In this document: one piece after another, positions 7,870-15,978 of the stretch | Layout of the letters: every line of letters starts with the position of its first letter | How positions within the stretch are numbered: the stretch's first letter is position 1 | Position numbers and translations under genes: made by a program | Assembly (NCBI RefSeq): GCF_022811925.1 | Contig: NZ_CP065512.1 | Coordinates: forward strand, 62,001 to 126,000 | Origin: Cytobacillus oceanisediminis | Lineage (GTDB): Bacteria > Bacillota > Bacilli > Bacillales > Cytobacillaceae | DNA: 64,000 nucleotides | Reading direction: 5' to 3' | Notes under the pieces: model-generated | Database searches by the model: none | What the model was told of the DNA's origin: nothing | Seen by the model: the letters and a program-made list of their open reading frames with translations, nothing else

Positions 7870-10320
7870 ATGCTTGAAACAGTTGAAGAAACCATCAAAC
7901 ACATTGAGGATCACGAAAGGGAGAGAATATTAATGAACGTAAATCAATTCGATCAGCTATTAAAAAGAGTCAATTTTGAAGATAGCACAGAAGTTAAACA
8001 CCAAATGCTTTCAGTTATTGAAGGATATTTAAAAAGTCTTGCAGGCGGGTCGGCAGCTGCTCAGGAAACGCAGGTAAAGGTGGAGGAATTAAAGCTTGAA
8101 AACACAACACCTTCTGCAGAACCGGCAGTAGAGGCAGTAGCGGAAGAAAAGCCCCTGGTTGAACAAATCCCTCCTATAGAGGAAGTTTCGGTTGAAGCGA
8201 CGGAAGAGCCGGTACAACCGGAAGAGCCAAAAGCAGAGGCTTTGATTAGCGAATCAACCTTAGCCGTAGATGAATCAGGGCAAGGAGCATTTGACCTTGG
8301 CGAAGTCGAAACCGTTAAGGATGTATCTGCAGAAAAACCTGTTGAAGGAGTAAGGGAAGATACACCAGCTGAAATAGCAGAAATCCCATCTCCTGGAGAT
8401 GAAAAAGTTTATGTTGAAAATTTTGGCCTTCCTTCCACAACGAAAGAAGAACAGCTTGAGGTGTTGAAGGAAAAGGGCGGAGTTATCTTTAGGGACAAAC
8501 GTTCCTATATGCTTTCCTTAAGCCTGGATGATGAAATACTGGCCCTTGCAAAAACACAGAAGATTGAGGAATTCCCTTCTGATATCCGTGCCCACTTAAA
8601 GGCAGGTAAATTCGTTACCGTCGATGTCCTTGAAATTGGCAAGGTAGAGGTAAAAGGAAGATCTCGCAATGTCGATGTAATGTTCAAGAACTTCCAGAAG
8701 CTTAGCGATGATAGTTGGATTGCTAAGAACATCCTCAATCTGCTTGAAAAGGGTGAAGTCCCTGAGCATGCGAAAGAAAAAGAGGTAGCTCCCGTTCAAG
8801 AAGCTCAAACAGAAGAGGCCCCTAACCTTGTGACAACGTTCATGATTAATCCGAATCTAGTTGTGCAATTCAAGGACCACAAGGAAGCCATTAAACAGCA
8901 GCGCTTTGCCGTTGTTTCTCAAGATGGCACTGCGAAGCTGTTTACACAAAACGGCAGCGGCCAAACGATTACGGTTGGATTGAATGAAAAGGCTACGTTC
9001 AAGGATGGCACGTTCTATGTGACTATCGCAGATTATGAACTAAAAGAAGCTGAAGGTAAGACTTTTGCAGAAATCAAATTGCTTATGGCAGATGGAACTG
9101 AAGCTTCCCAGCCACAGACTGAGGAAGCAAAGGAAACACCTGCGGAGCCTGCCAAAGAAGAAAAGCATGAAGCTTTAGCAGGAAAGAAAACGGATAACGT
9201 CATTGTTACACCACAAGGTGATGTCCCGTCTGATTTCCCGCAGACAAATAAACTGTCCCTTGAATTGCATCCATATGCAGAGGCGATGTTCAGCCTTGAA
9301 GCTGCCAAAGCAATGGTTGGCAAGCCTATTAACCTCGGGATCCTAACTCGTCCGGAAGAGAAGGAAAGCCGAATCTCTTTAATGCATGATGTATTCGAAA
9401 TGGCTACAACCAAGAATGTTTTAACAGCAGGAAGCATGCGCAATTCCAAATGGGTTGCCCGCTTAACAAACATTGATCTTATAGAAGATGCCCAGTCCAA
9501 ACGAAAATCTCTAGCTATTGAGTTTGATTACCTTGTTGAGTATCCTCAATTCACGTTTGAGCCAAAAGAGGATGTCCGCGATGTATTGGAATTCGTTCCA
9601 ATCACAGAACAGTCCTACACCCAGCGCCAGCTTCAAATTGGACAATCCCAAGAAGCATCATCTGCTGGAACGGCTGCCCAACCTTCACCAAGTGGAAATC
9701 AGGGAACAGTGACAAAGGAATATGATACAGCGGCAGGAACTCTTCTTGAGCCAACAGGGAACGCATCTGGTGCTTATCAGGAATTAACAGTTGATCCAAA
9801 CAAGAATGGTGCCGGGGCAATGCAAGAAATCAGCAGCCGTTCTGTTATGACTGCAGAAAATTCCCAGGGTGTCATGGAAAAAGCCAATCAGGCAATCTCG
9901 ACTATCATAAACAAGACTTTTACAGAAACAGGCATTCATGCGGTCACAGAAACAAAACAGGCTGCAACAACCGAAGTGGTTGGAAACCTGAAAGATGGAG
10001 CCGGAGAATTAACCGAAACTTCAACGGTTATTCAATTCATGACTGGCTATGCGCCTAACTCATGGGCTCAATCAATTGGAAAGAGAATTGAACTCCAGAG
10101 TGAGCTGTCCTTTGGAAATGGTCCCGTTACACATAAAACGGTCTCCATGATGGGCAAAAATGGAGCACCTGTGGCACAAGGGCAAGTGCCAATGAATGAA
10201 GCGCTTCTGATGGACGGCAAACATCATTCTGCTGTTATTCAAGGGATCGAAGGAGCTCAGCAAAACGGGAATGTCTTTATTGTTTCCATGCGCTTAGGTG
10301 ATTTTACAAAAGTAGCTTAA
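7870..10320 (+). CDS. large acidic modular protein, unknown
   Basis: 816 residues from ATG 7870 (GAAGGGAG 8 bases upstream); an in-frame ATG at 7933 behind AAAGGGAG is a good alternative start. Layout: helical N-terminus, a Glu/Pro/Ala-rich linker (about 70-165), a folded segment of about 115 residues, a second Glu-rich linker, another beta-rich segment of about 80 residues, a linker near 440-460, then a long C-terminal part of about 350 residues. No signal peptide, transmembrane helix or enzyme motif. The alternation of compact segments with acidic linkers suggests a scaffold or a DNA-mimic type of protein, which is speculation. It has its own TACGTT-class promoter, so it is probably expressed with the replication genes. 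Confidence 0.7.
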   Translation: MLETVEETIKHIEDHERERILMNVNQFDQLLKRVNFEDSTEVKHQMLSVIEGYLKSLAGGSAAAQETQVKVEELKLENTTPSAEPAVEAVAEEKPLVEQIPPIEEVSVEATEEPVQPEEPKAEALISESTLAVDESGQGAFDLGEVETVKDVSAEKPVEGVREDTPAEIAEIPSPGDEKVYVENFGLPSTTKEEQLEVLKEKGGVIFRDKRSYMLSLSLDDEILALAKTQKIEEFPSDIRAHLKAGKFVTVDVLEIGKVEVKGRSRNVDVMFKNFQKLSDDSWIAKNILNLLEKGEVPEHAKEKEVAPVQEAQTEEAPNLVTTFMINPNLVVQFKDHKEAIKQQRFAVVSQDGTAKLFTQNGSGQTITVGLNEKATFKDGTFYVTIADYELKEAEGKTFAEIKLLMADGTEASQPQTEEAKETPAEPAKEEKHEALAGKKTDNVIVTPQGDVPSDFPQTNKLSLELHPYAEAMFSLEAAKAMVGKPINLGILTRPEEKESRISLMHDVFEMATTKNVLTAGSMRNSKWVARLTNIDLIEDAQSKRKSLAIEFDYLVEYPQFTFEPKEDVRDVLEFVPITEQSYTQRQLQIGQSQEASSAGTAAQPSPSGNQGTVTKEYDTAAGTLLEPTGNASGAYQELTVDPNKNGAGAMQEISSRSVMTAENSQGVMEKANQAISTIINKTFTETGIHAVTETKQAATTEVVGNLKDGAGELTETSTVIQFMTGYAPNSWAQSIGKRIELQSELSFGNGPVTHKTVSMMGKNGAPVAQGQVPMNEALLMDGKHHSAVIQGIEGAQQNGNVFIVSMRLGDFTKVA

Positions 10321-10328
10321 GCAAAACA

Positions 10329-10357
10329 TTGAGGAAAGAAACTGTAGTGGTTAATTT
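10329..10357 (+). promoter_or_regulatory. probable promoter of endolysin gene
   Basis: TTGAGG, 17-base spacer ending AGTGGT, TAATTT. The spacer end matches the GTGGT seen in the promoter at 52136, so this may be a weaker relative of the TACGTT class. Confidence 0.45.
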
Positions 10358-10401
10358 AGCCGTGCATCTTAGTATGCAATCTCTTACGGGGGTGTACGGC
10401 T
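10358..10401 (+). promoter_or_regulatory. hairpin presenting the endolysin start site
   Basis: AGCCGTGCA (10358-10366) can pair with TGTACGGCT (10393-10401) with one G-U pair. The stem ends directly before the ATG at 10402 and the G-rich binding site lies at the 3' side of the loop. This could control translation of the endolysin. Confidence 0.5.
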
Positions 10402-11565
10402 ATGACTATTGCAGTCAGAAAAATGTTGGTCGCAACGAGCAAATATGGGATCAAGGCTCCTTATCCGATGACAGCGGAATATATCACGGTTCACAATACC
10501 CTGAATGACGCTACTGCGGAGAACGAAGTCAAGTATATGATTGGAAATAACAATGAGGTTTCCTTTCACTATGCGATTGATGATCGGGAGGTCATTTTGG
10601 GCGTGCCTGAAAACAGAAACGCCTGGCATTGCGGTGACAGCAGCAAGGGTGACGGGAACCGCAAATCGATTGGGGTAGAAATCTGCTACTCTAAATCAGG
10701 CGGTCCACGGTATGAAAAAGCGGAAGCTTTGGCAATCCGTTTCATTGCCCAGATGCTCCATGAGCGTAAATGGGGAATTGACCGTGTACGTACCCATAAA
10801 AGCTGGACTGAAATCGGTGTGAGGAGAGGTTTATCACGCTATGTAAAGAACTGCCCTCATCGTATTTTAGATGCCAACCGCTGGGATGACTTTTTAGGAG
10901 CAGTCAAGAAAGAATTGGATGCATTAAATAAGCCGGCAGAAACAGTCGTCAAACCGGTTTATAAGCCAGCTGCTACATCAGGAACACATACAGTCGTTGC
11001 AGGAGATACTCTTTGGAGTCTTTCTGTTCAATACAAAACAACTGTAGCCAACTTGAAAGAGTGGAATGGCCTTACTTCTGATTCATTGTCTGTTGGACAA
11101 GTATTATCAGTAACTGGTGCTGTCTACACAGTCGTTTCAGGCGATACATTGTACAGCCTTGCGAAGAAGTTCGATATGACTGTAGACGAACTTAAGAAGG
11201 CTAACGGCCTTCCTTCTAATGAACTGTCTATCGGACAAAAACTGTCTGTAAAAGGCAAAGTGGCACATGAACCCATGCAAGCTGCTCCCAAACCTGCTCC
11301 TGCACCAAAACCCAGTCCCGCTCCAAAACCCGTGGCCAAAAAGAAGCTTTTTCTTCCAGCTACTGCTGATACTTGGCGTGTATATCCTACTAATAAGGCT
11401 CCTGTAGCCGGAAATGAGAAGGGAATGCTTGCGCCTAAGAAATTCGGCGGTTTAACCTACGAAATCTTAAAGTCTCGCGGTAACCATATATACGAAATTC
11501 AGACGAGCTCTTTTGGGCGCGTTCAGATTTTTGCTGGACCTGGCACAGGTGCTATAATTAAATAG
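10402..11565 (+). CDS. endolysin: amidase with two LysM domains
   Basis: 387 residues. Residues 1-175 form an N-acetylmuramoyl-L-alanine amidase (Amidase_2 / phage T7 lysozyme type) with zinc-ligand-like His in TVHNT and in the RTHKSW region and Cys in KNCPH. Two LysM wall-binding repeats follow (about 195-237 and 240-284), then a Pro/Ala/Lys linker and a C-terminal domain of about 70 residues that may be SH3-like. No signal peptide, as expected for a phage endolysin released by a holin; an SPP1-type holin is encoded near 23.5 kb. A host wall-remodelling role is the alternative. Confidence 0.9.
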   Translation: MTIAVRKMLVATSKYGIKAPYPMTAEYITVHNTLNDATAENEVKYMIGNNNEVSFHYAIDDREVILGVPENRNAWHCGDSSKGDGNRKSIGVEICYSKSGGPRYEKAEALAIRFIAQMLHERKWGIDRVRTHKSWTEIGVRRGLSRYVKNCPHRILDANRWDDFLGAVKKELDALNKPAETVVKPVYKPAATSGTHTVVAGDTLWSLSVQYKTTVANLKEWNGLTSDSLSVGQVLSVTGAVYTVVSGDTLYSLAKKFDMTVDELKKANGLPSNELSIGQKLSVKGKVAHEPMQAAPKPAPAPKPSPAPKPVAKKKLFLPATADTWRVYPTNKAPVAGNEKGMLAPKKFGGLTYEILKSRGNHIYEIQTSSFGRVQIFAGPGTGAIIK

Positions 11566-11582
11566 CATAAAATTGGAGATTG

Positions 11583-11611
11583 GCAGATACCAAGTGTATC
11601 TGTCTTTTTTT
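11583..11611 (+). terminator. rho-independent terminator
   Basis: CAGATACCAAGTGTATCTG hairpin with a T tract, 18 bases after the endolysin stop. Confidence 0.8.
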
Positions 11612-11631
11612 ATTTTTAAGGAGGGAATGTT

Positions 11632-12159
11632 ATGAAGGAAAATCTATTAAAAGCATTGGAAAAGGCAAAAGATGATGCACAGTATTGGATTTACAAGTTT
11701 TCTCCTGAAGGCACTTATAAAATGGAAAAGAAAATTAGGGGAGAAATAATTGATCTTATCAGTAAAGCTGAACTTATCTTTTTTCATGAGGACATGAAAG
11801 ATGTGATCATGCTGGGGGAAATAGGGCTGTCAGCTGCTTCCGTTGAAGAAAATATTTATTATGAAACTATCAATACAGAGGGATATGTTGAACATGTCAG
11901 CAAGTATAATCCTTATCATAAGGTTTATATTAAATTGGATAAGGACAATAAGACGATAGAATTTAAGCTTGGAGACCGGCATAAAAAGCTCGAATTGATT
12001 GAAAGCGGGGAATATGTAAGCAAGCCTCACTATTCCAAGTGGCTAAAGGTTGTCAGTGCGGATGACCTTGAAAAACATATAGGGGACGAGTTCTGGAACC
12101 CTAGAATGGTACATATTGGCCGTACTGTACTTAAAATGAAAGGTTTAAAATTGGCATAA
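11632..12159 (+). CDS. hypothetical protein
   Basis: 175 residues, Lys/Glu-rich, no transmembrane segment, no recognised family. AAGGAGGG lies 6-7 bases before the ATG. The gene stands alone between two terminators; it may be expressed by read-through from the endolysin promoter. Confidence 0.65.
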   Translation: MKENLLKALEKAKDDAQYWIYKFSPEGTYKMEKKIRGEIIDLISKAELIFFHEDMKDVIMLGEIGLSAASVEENIYYETINTEGYVEHVSKYNPYHKVYIKLDKDNKTIEFKLGDRHKKLELIESGEYVSKPHYSKWLKVVSADDLEKHIGDEFWNPRMVHIGRTVLKMKGLKLA

Positions 12160-12163
12160 TAAG

Positions 12164-12195
12164 TAAAGCCGAGCAAAAAATGCCCGGCTTTTTAT
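12164..12195 (+). terminator. rho-independent terminator
   Basis: AAAGCCG/CGGCTTT stem around an A-rich loop, followed by TTTATATT. Confidence 0.75.
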
Positions 12196-12220
12196 ATTAT
12201 CCTCCTAGCCAAACAGCTAT

Positions 12221-12265
12221 AAAAATAGTAGAATTATAGTGTCGAGTTACAAAAATACTATTTTT
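12221..12265 (+). promoter_or_regulatory. inverted repeat before a winged-helix-like gene
   Basis: AAAAATAGTA (12221-12230) and TACTATTTTT (12256-12265) are a perfect 10-base inverted repeat separated by 25 bases. The second arm touches the GGAGG binding site of the next gene, whose product looks DNA-binding. Autoregulation is plausible. Confidence 0.45.
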
Positions 12266-12283
12266 TGGAGGTTAATAAACAGT

Positions 12284-12712
12284 ATGGATTTTGGAAAAAT
12301 GGATATCAAACAGGCTTTGTTGCTCCGCTATTCAATTCTTGATGAGCAAGCCAAGATTCTAGAACAGTTTGTGGAGCTTGAGCAAAAAAATGCACCAGTT
12401 GAACCTGAACCAGTTCAAACGAAGGTTAAGCCTGAAACTGAATCTGAAAAAGTTCACCAGCCATCATTTTTTAGTAAGTCAACTAATCACAGAGGGCAAA
12501 TTTCCTATGCGGAATTATCTCGCCTGATCACTGACATACTAAAGAAACACCAGGTTGTGACACATACTCAATTAGTGAAGATACTATTTGAAGAATATGG
12601 CCTTAAATGGAAGAACTTTTTTGATACCCTTGCTGGTCTAAAAAGGGGCGGGTATCTCTTTTTGGATAAGTTTAAAAGGGATGGCACTACATACTATCAA
12701 TTGCCAAATTAA
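12284..12712 (+). CDS. probable winged-helix DNA-binding protein
   Basis: 142 residues from ATG 12284 behind TTGGAGG. The N-terminal third is a helix that could dimerise, the middle is a Glu/Pro/Lys linker, and residues 75-142 have the helix-helix-beta wing pattern of a winged-helix domain ending in a DGTTYYQL wing. The in-frame GTG at 12239 has no binding site. The inverted repeat in front of it suggests self-control. Assignment is from pattern only. Confidence 0.55.
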   Translation: MDFGKMDIKQALLLRYSILDEQAKILEQFVELEQKNAPVEPEPVQTKVKPETESEKVHQPSFFSKSTNHRGQISYAELSRLITDILKKHQVVTHTQLVKILFEEYGLKWKNFFDTLAGLKRGGYLFLDKFKRDGTTYYQLPN

Positions 12713-12888
12713 AAGTTCCCATTTTGGTACCTGGGTATAAAAAAGTAAACTAAGTTTACTGCTTACTATCATAAGTCTAACAGATTTTGATAGTGATAGT
12801 CTAGAAAAAATAATCTACCAGCGAAGAAATTAAACTTATTGTTTAGAAGAGTCCGCAGAAAAATTGCGGACTTTTTTTATTTTGGGTA

Positions 12889-12917
12889 TTGACTTTTGAT
12901 GTGCTAAGGGTTGAATT
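12889..12917 (+). promoter_or_regulatory. probable promoter of structured RNA region
   Basis: TTGACT at 12889-12894, 17-base spacer ending AAGGGT, then TGAATT at 12912-12917. The -35 and spacer end resemble the TACGTT-class promoters; the -10 is weaker. Transcription would start at the first hairpin of the region. Confidence 0.45.
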
Positions 12918-12918
12918 T

Positions 12919-13255
12919 AAATTGCTCAGTCAGGGTATTGAGCAATACATACCTTTGTGTGTTTCCCCAAAAAGTTTACAGGCTGCAGCTGTATTCATCG
13001 GAGGCATGTTCACAAAGGTACACACCTAAGAGATCAGCAGAGTAAGAGGGGCTTCCGTCTTGCCGGATATAAAGAGTGGCCACCAGCCCCGCCATGCTGC
13101 TTTAGTTTAATGGGCAAAATCACGTAATTCCGCATGGGTAGCTCCCAGCAGGGTAGTGGAACGGGGTTCAAATCCCCGAAGCGGCTTAACACCTTAGAAT
13201 TCACACAAACCAACTTAGATATCCACCACAAGCTGGGTCCGCTTTAGGGCCCAGC
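12919..13255 (+). ncRNA. candidate structured RNA region
   Basis: No gene longer than a few codons is convincing here, but base pairing is dense. Hairpin ATTGCTCA/TGAGCAAT at 12919-12944; a long-range pairing ACCTTTGTG (about 12950) with CACAAAGGT (about 13011); a branched element closed by GGGGCT/AGCCCC at about 13048-13089; the tRNA-like element at 13096-13185; and a final GCTGGG/CCCAGC hairpin at 13232-13255 without a U tract. It could be a leader of the small gene at 13279 or a separate RNA. Confidence 0.4.
13096..13185 (+). tRNA. tRNA-like element, anticodon arm not recognisable
   Basis: Acceptor arms GCTGCTT (13096-13102) and AAGCGGC (13179-13185) pair fully with one G-U. A D-arm GTTT/AAAT with the usual GGG in its loop follows at 13105-13120, and the T-arm CGGGG-TTCAAAT-CCCCG (13162-13178) is perfect. 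The 41 bases between D and T arms do not fold into a 5-bp, 7-base anticodon arm in any register I tried; they contain TGGG/CCCA and CCC/GGG pairings instead. No CCA is encoded. It may be a decayed tRNA, a tRNA with an insertion, or a tRNA mimic. Confidence 0.45.
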
Positions 13256-13278
13256 AATACAACAAGAGGATGTTCATC

Positions 13279-13500
13279 ATGCACACAAAAGGTAAAATCC
13301 AGCTAACGCAGGAATTATTACGCACTTTGCTTCAGCTGCCGGATGAAGTGATCATCACTGATACGCTATTCGATTCTGACAGGGATATTGTAACCTTCAT
13401 CATAAGAAGCGAATACGAATTGGAAGGACTCACTTTTGATGTCCAGGAAGGCGCCGGTACACCATCGGCCAATCATATGATTTTACTGAGGAATGATTAA
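13279..13500 (+). CDS. hypothetical protein
   Basis: 73 residues from ATG 13279, placed 8-9 bases after AAGAGGA; the in-frame ATG at 13270 overlaps that site. Mixed alpha/beta composition, no recognised family. It sits between the structured RNA region and a tiny gene with tRNA-Trp, and may share their transcript. Confidence 0.6.
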   Translation: MHTKGKIQLTQELLRTLLQLPDEVIITDTLFDSDRDIVTFIIRSEYELEGLTFDVQEGAGTPSANHMILLRND

Positions 13501-13556
13501 GCAAAGGTTCAGCTTTTAGCTGGACATACATATCTTCACGAAGGAGTTCACCAGGA

Positions 13557-13658
13557 ATGAAATCTGCTAAAGTTATTAGTCTTGCGGACGTAAAAAGAAA
13601 AAAGATGATCGCACAATATGTGGCTTTTTACGGATATCGCAAAGATAAGACTTCCTAA
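13557..13658 (+). CDS. 33-residue basic peptide gene
   Basis: ATG 13557 follows AAGGAG (13541-13546) by 10 bases and gives a basic peptide beginning MKSAKVISLADVKRKK. The stop lies only 3 bases before tRNA-Trp. Good ribosome binding site and codon choice support it, but the small size limits confidence. Confidence 0.5.
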   Translation: MKSAKVISLADVKRKKMIAQYVAFYGYRKDKTS

Positions 13659-13661
13659 TAT

Positions 13662-13735
13662 GAGGGCATAGTTTAACGGTAGAACAGAGGTCTCCAAAAC
13701 CTCCGGTGCGGGTTCGATTCCTGCTGCCTTTGCCA
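13662..13735 (+). tRNA. tRNA-Trp(CCA)
   Basis: Complete cloverleaf: acceptor GAGGGCA/TGCCTTT, D-arm GTTT..GAAC, anticodon arm GAGGT-CTCCAAA-ACCTC with anticodon CCA, T-arm GCGGG-TTCGATT-CCTGC, discriminator G and an encoded CCA end. Its arms closely match Bacillus tRNA-Trp as I know it. Confidence 0.92.
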
Positions 13736-13776
13736 ATTGCTAAGATTTCAATAAGTTAAGGAAACCAGTAAACCGA

Positions 13777-13812
13777 ACCGTTTATGCCGTGGGGGCATGG
13801 ACGGTTTTTTTA
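13777..13812 (+). terminator. rho-independent terminator
   Basis: AACCGT..GCC/GGC..ACGGTT stem and a run of seven T. It ends the tRNA-Trp transcript. Confidence 0.8.
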
Positions 13813-13821
13813 TTTAGGGTC

Positions 13822-13850
13822 TTGATTTTTAATAATTAACTGCTTACGTT
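13822..13850 (+). promoter_or_regulatory. atypical promoter, TACGTT class
   Basis: TTGATT at 13822-13827, 17-base spacer ending TAACTGCT, TACGTT at 13845-13850. It drives the Tdk-SSB-RecA operon. Confidence 0.8.
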
Positions 13851-13875
13851 CTATTTCGGAGAGGAGTTCATCACA

Positions 13876-14304
13876 TTGTTACAGCTATCAACCATCCATG
13901 AAAATAACCTGACCAAGTTCCACCGCAATCATTTTATTCTGAGCGTGAAAGACTTAAAAGATGCTTCCATCTTTAAAGGGGAGGACATTCAAAACGACAA
14001 TCACTTTACCATTCAATCGTTTAAGCGCCTATTCCCGAATGCAACAAAAGATACCACTGCCGCCATCATTACCATGACGATCAAGATAAAACTCGGGCAG
14101 GGGACGGAAAACTTCTTATTCGCTTTTAACGATCAGACCAAAAACGAGACACTTGATATCGTCAATGGGCTGGTATGGGTTTTTGATTTTAAATCTGGGA
14201 ATGCCGAGCAAGAAGGGTTTTTCCGCTATTTAGAGACACATGCCGGTGAATGGACTCAACTACTACTGGCAGATGCAAGAATGCATCAAGTCGTTCTACA
14301 CTGA
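13876..14304 (+). CDS. hypothetical protein, first gene of tdk-ssb-recA operon
   Basis: 142 residues from a TTG start 9 bases after GGAGAGGAG. Soluble alpha/beta protein without a recognised family. Its place at the head of a nucleotide and recombination operon with a TACGTT-class promoter suggests a part in DNA metabolism, but nothing in the sequence shows it. Confidence 0.65.
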   Translation: MLQLSTIHENNLTKFHRNHFILSVKDLKDASIFKGEDIQNDNHFTIQSFKRLFPNATKDTTAAIITMTIKIKLGQGTENFLFAFNDQTKNETLDIVNGLVWVFDFKSGNAEQEGFFRYLETHAGEWTQLLLADARMHQVVLH

Positions 14305-14331
14305 TTCACAGCATGAAGGAGAGAAGGTCTT

Positions 14332-14910
14332 ATGGCCAAATTGGTCTTTTACTATGGCAGCATGAATAGTTCGAAATCCGCTAACCTCCTAATGACTGCT
14401 TTCAATTTTAGGGAGCAGGGGAAGAGATTTCATATCATTAAGAGTTCAAAGGATACCAGGGATAGAAAGGTTAAGTCCCGTGCCCTGAGTATTGAGATGG
14501 ATTGCACACCGGTATCGCATCCCATGGATATTCTGATATGGGTGAACCGGTATAAACCTGAATGGCTCTTTATTGATGAAGTCCAATTTATGACGCCGGA
14601 AATGATTGAGCTCCTGGCTCAGCTTGTAGATGAAGCAGGGATCAATGTCGTTGCCTATGGTTTATTGACAGATTTCCAAGGAAAGCAATTTCCAGGCTCT
14701 CAAAGCTTGGTGGACAATGCGGACAGCATCCGGGAAGTCAAGAACCAGTGCATCTACTGTGAAAATAAAGCGATTCGAAATATGCGCCTAGTTAATGGCC
14801 AGCCTGTCTTTGATGGGGAAGTGATTCAGGTAGGAGGCAATGAAAGCTACAAAAGCGTATGCCGTAAATGCTACCGAAAATTCAAGAAAAATGAAAAGAG
14901 GTGTTCATAA
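14332..14910 (+). CDS. tdk: thymidine kinase
   Basis: 192 residues, the usual size. Walker A-like GSMNSSKSANL near residue 9, the IDEVQFM segment (Walker B plus catalytic Glu) near 82-88, a thymidine-binding C-terminal part, and four zinc ligands as CxxC pairs (CIYC and CRKC). It phosphorylates thymidine to dTMP. Together with ThyA, Tmk and dUTPase on the same replicon it feeds dTTP synthesis. The Walker A has an MNSSKS core typical of type II TK. Confidence 0.93.
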   Translation: MAKLVFYYGSMNSSKSANLLMTAFNFREQGKRFHIIKSSKDTRDRKVKSRALSIEMDCTPVSHPMDILIWVNRYKPEWLFIDEVQFMTPEMIELLAQLVDEAGINVVAYGLLTDFQGKQFPGSQSLVDNADSIREVKNQCIYCENKAIRNMRLVNGQPVFDGEVIQVGGNESYKSVCRKCYRKFKKNEKRCS

Positions 14911-14912
14911 CC

Positions 14913-15410
14913 ATGGCAATGCATAAGAAATTGACAGTAGGAAGCGTCCTTTTTACATTTCATACGCCCCGTTATGAACATTATTTGCACCAAGCCGGTC
15001 ATCCAAAGTATAGGATTGAATTTAATCTTTTGCATGTTTATAACCGCAGGGAGAGAACATCTGGTGCACCCGTTCCAAAAACGATGATCCCTTTATTGGA
15101 CAAGCTTGGCATCCGCCATCAAAGCTATTATAACGGGAACAGTGTTTATGCCGTTGGCTGCAGGAATCATACCTATTATAAATGCCAATCTGATCTTCCT
15201 TATCCAACTCCAGAGCAAGTCCAGGAAGCAAATAAGGCACTTGAAAATTTTCTTAGCCAGAATAATATTAGGTCCTCTTATGGAGCTGAACTTTCAGAAA
15301 ATCCGTTTATGAAAGATTTTCAAGAAAAGAAAATGTCCAATAAGGACGCTGTATTTTCGTTATTAAAGCCGCTGGATGAATATGTAGCGGAAGAAACCTA
15401 TATACAATAA
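14913..15410 (+). CDS. hypothetical protein
   Basis: 165 residues from ATG 14913 behind AAAAGAGGTG; a second ATG lies two codons on. Basic N-terminal half with many Tyr and His, acidic C-terminus. No family recognised. It lies 2 bases after tdk and 19 before ssb. Confidence 0.6.
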   Translation: MAMHKKLTVGSVLFTFHTPRYEHYLHQAGHPKYRIEFNLLHVYNRRERTSGAPVPKTMIPLLDKLGIRHQSYYNGNSVYAVGCRNHTYYKCQSDLPYPTPEQVQEANKALENFLSQNNIRSSYGAELSENPFMKDFQEKKMSNKDAVFSLLKPLDEYVAEETYIQ

Positions 15411-15429
15411 ACAATTCGGAGGGAATAAC

Positions 15430-15924
15430 ATGTACCAACAAATCACAATTACTGGCCGCTTAACAAGAGAACCAAAAAGCGATACTTACGGAGAAAACAC
15501 TGTTTGCCGCATTGGCGTTGCAGTAGATGATGGCTATGGCGAAAAGAAGACAACAGATTTCTTTAATGTCTCCATTTGGGGAAAGAGGGGAAAGAATGTT
15601 CAGGACTACCTGAAAAAAGGTTCTTTAGTTCAAGTTGTCGGTAAGATGAAATCTTCTAAGAAAGATACAACAACTTACTGGGAACTTCGCGCTGATGATG
15701 TCATTTTCTTAGATAGCAAGAGCAGCAACAGCAACAATAATAATGGCGGCCAATACCAGCAGAATCAAAACTTCCAAAACCAAAATTACCAGCAAAACAT
15801 GCAACAAAACTATCAGCCGCAGAATTTCCAGCAAAACCAAAACTTCCAGAATCAGAATCAATTTGGCAATAATGGATTTTTCCCTAATGCCAATGACATT
15901 TCCGATGATAACTTACCTTTTTGA
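15430..15924 (+). CDS. ssb: single-stranded DNA-binding protein
   Basis: 164 residues. The OB-fold occupies residues 1-105, followed by an Asn/Gln-rich linker and the conserved acidic tip DDNLPF that recruits replication and repair partners. Preceded by GGAGGG. The Gln/Asn linker has many NQN/QQN repeats. It covers ssDNA in replication and recombination and is expressed with RecA. Confidence 0.95.
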   Translation: MYQQITITGRLTREPKSDTYGENTVCRIGVAVDDGYGEKKTTDFFNVSIWGKRGKNVQDYLKKGSLVQVVGKMKSSKKDTTTYWELRADDVIFLDSKSSNSNNNNGGQYQQNQNFQNQNYQQNMQQNYQPQNFQQNQNFQNQNQFGNNGFFPNANDISDDNLPF

Positions 15925-15928
15925 TTTG

Positions 15929-15958
15929 ACGGGGGCTTTAGCCCCTTGGTCTTTTAAA
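15929..15958 (+). terminator. possible attenuating hairpin
   Basis: GGGGCTTTAGCCCC followed by TTGGTCTTTT between ssb and the next gene. It may lower expression of the genes downstream. Confidence 0.4.
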
Positions 15959-15978
15959 TAAGGTAAGGAGGTAAAACC

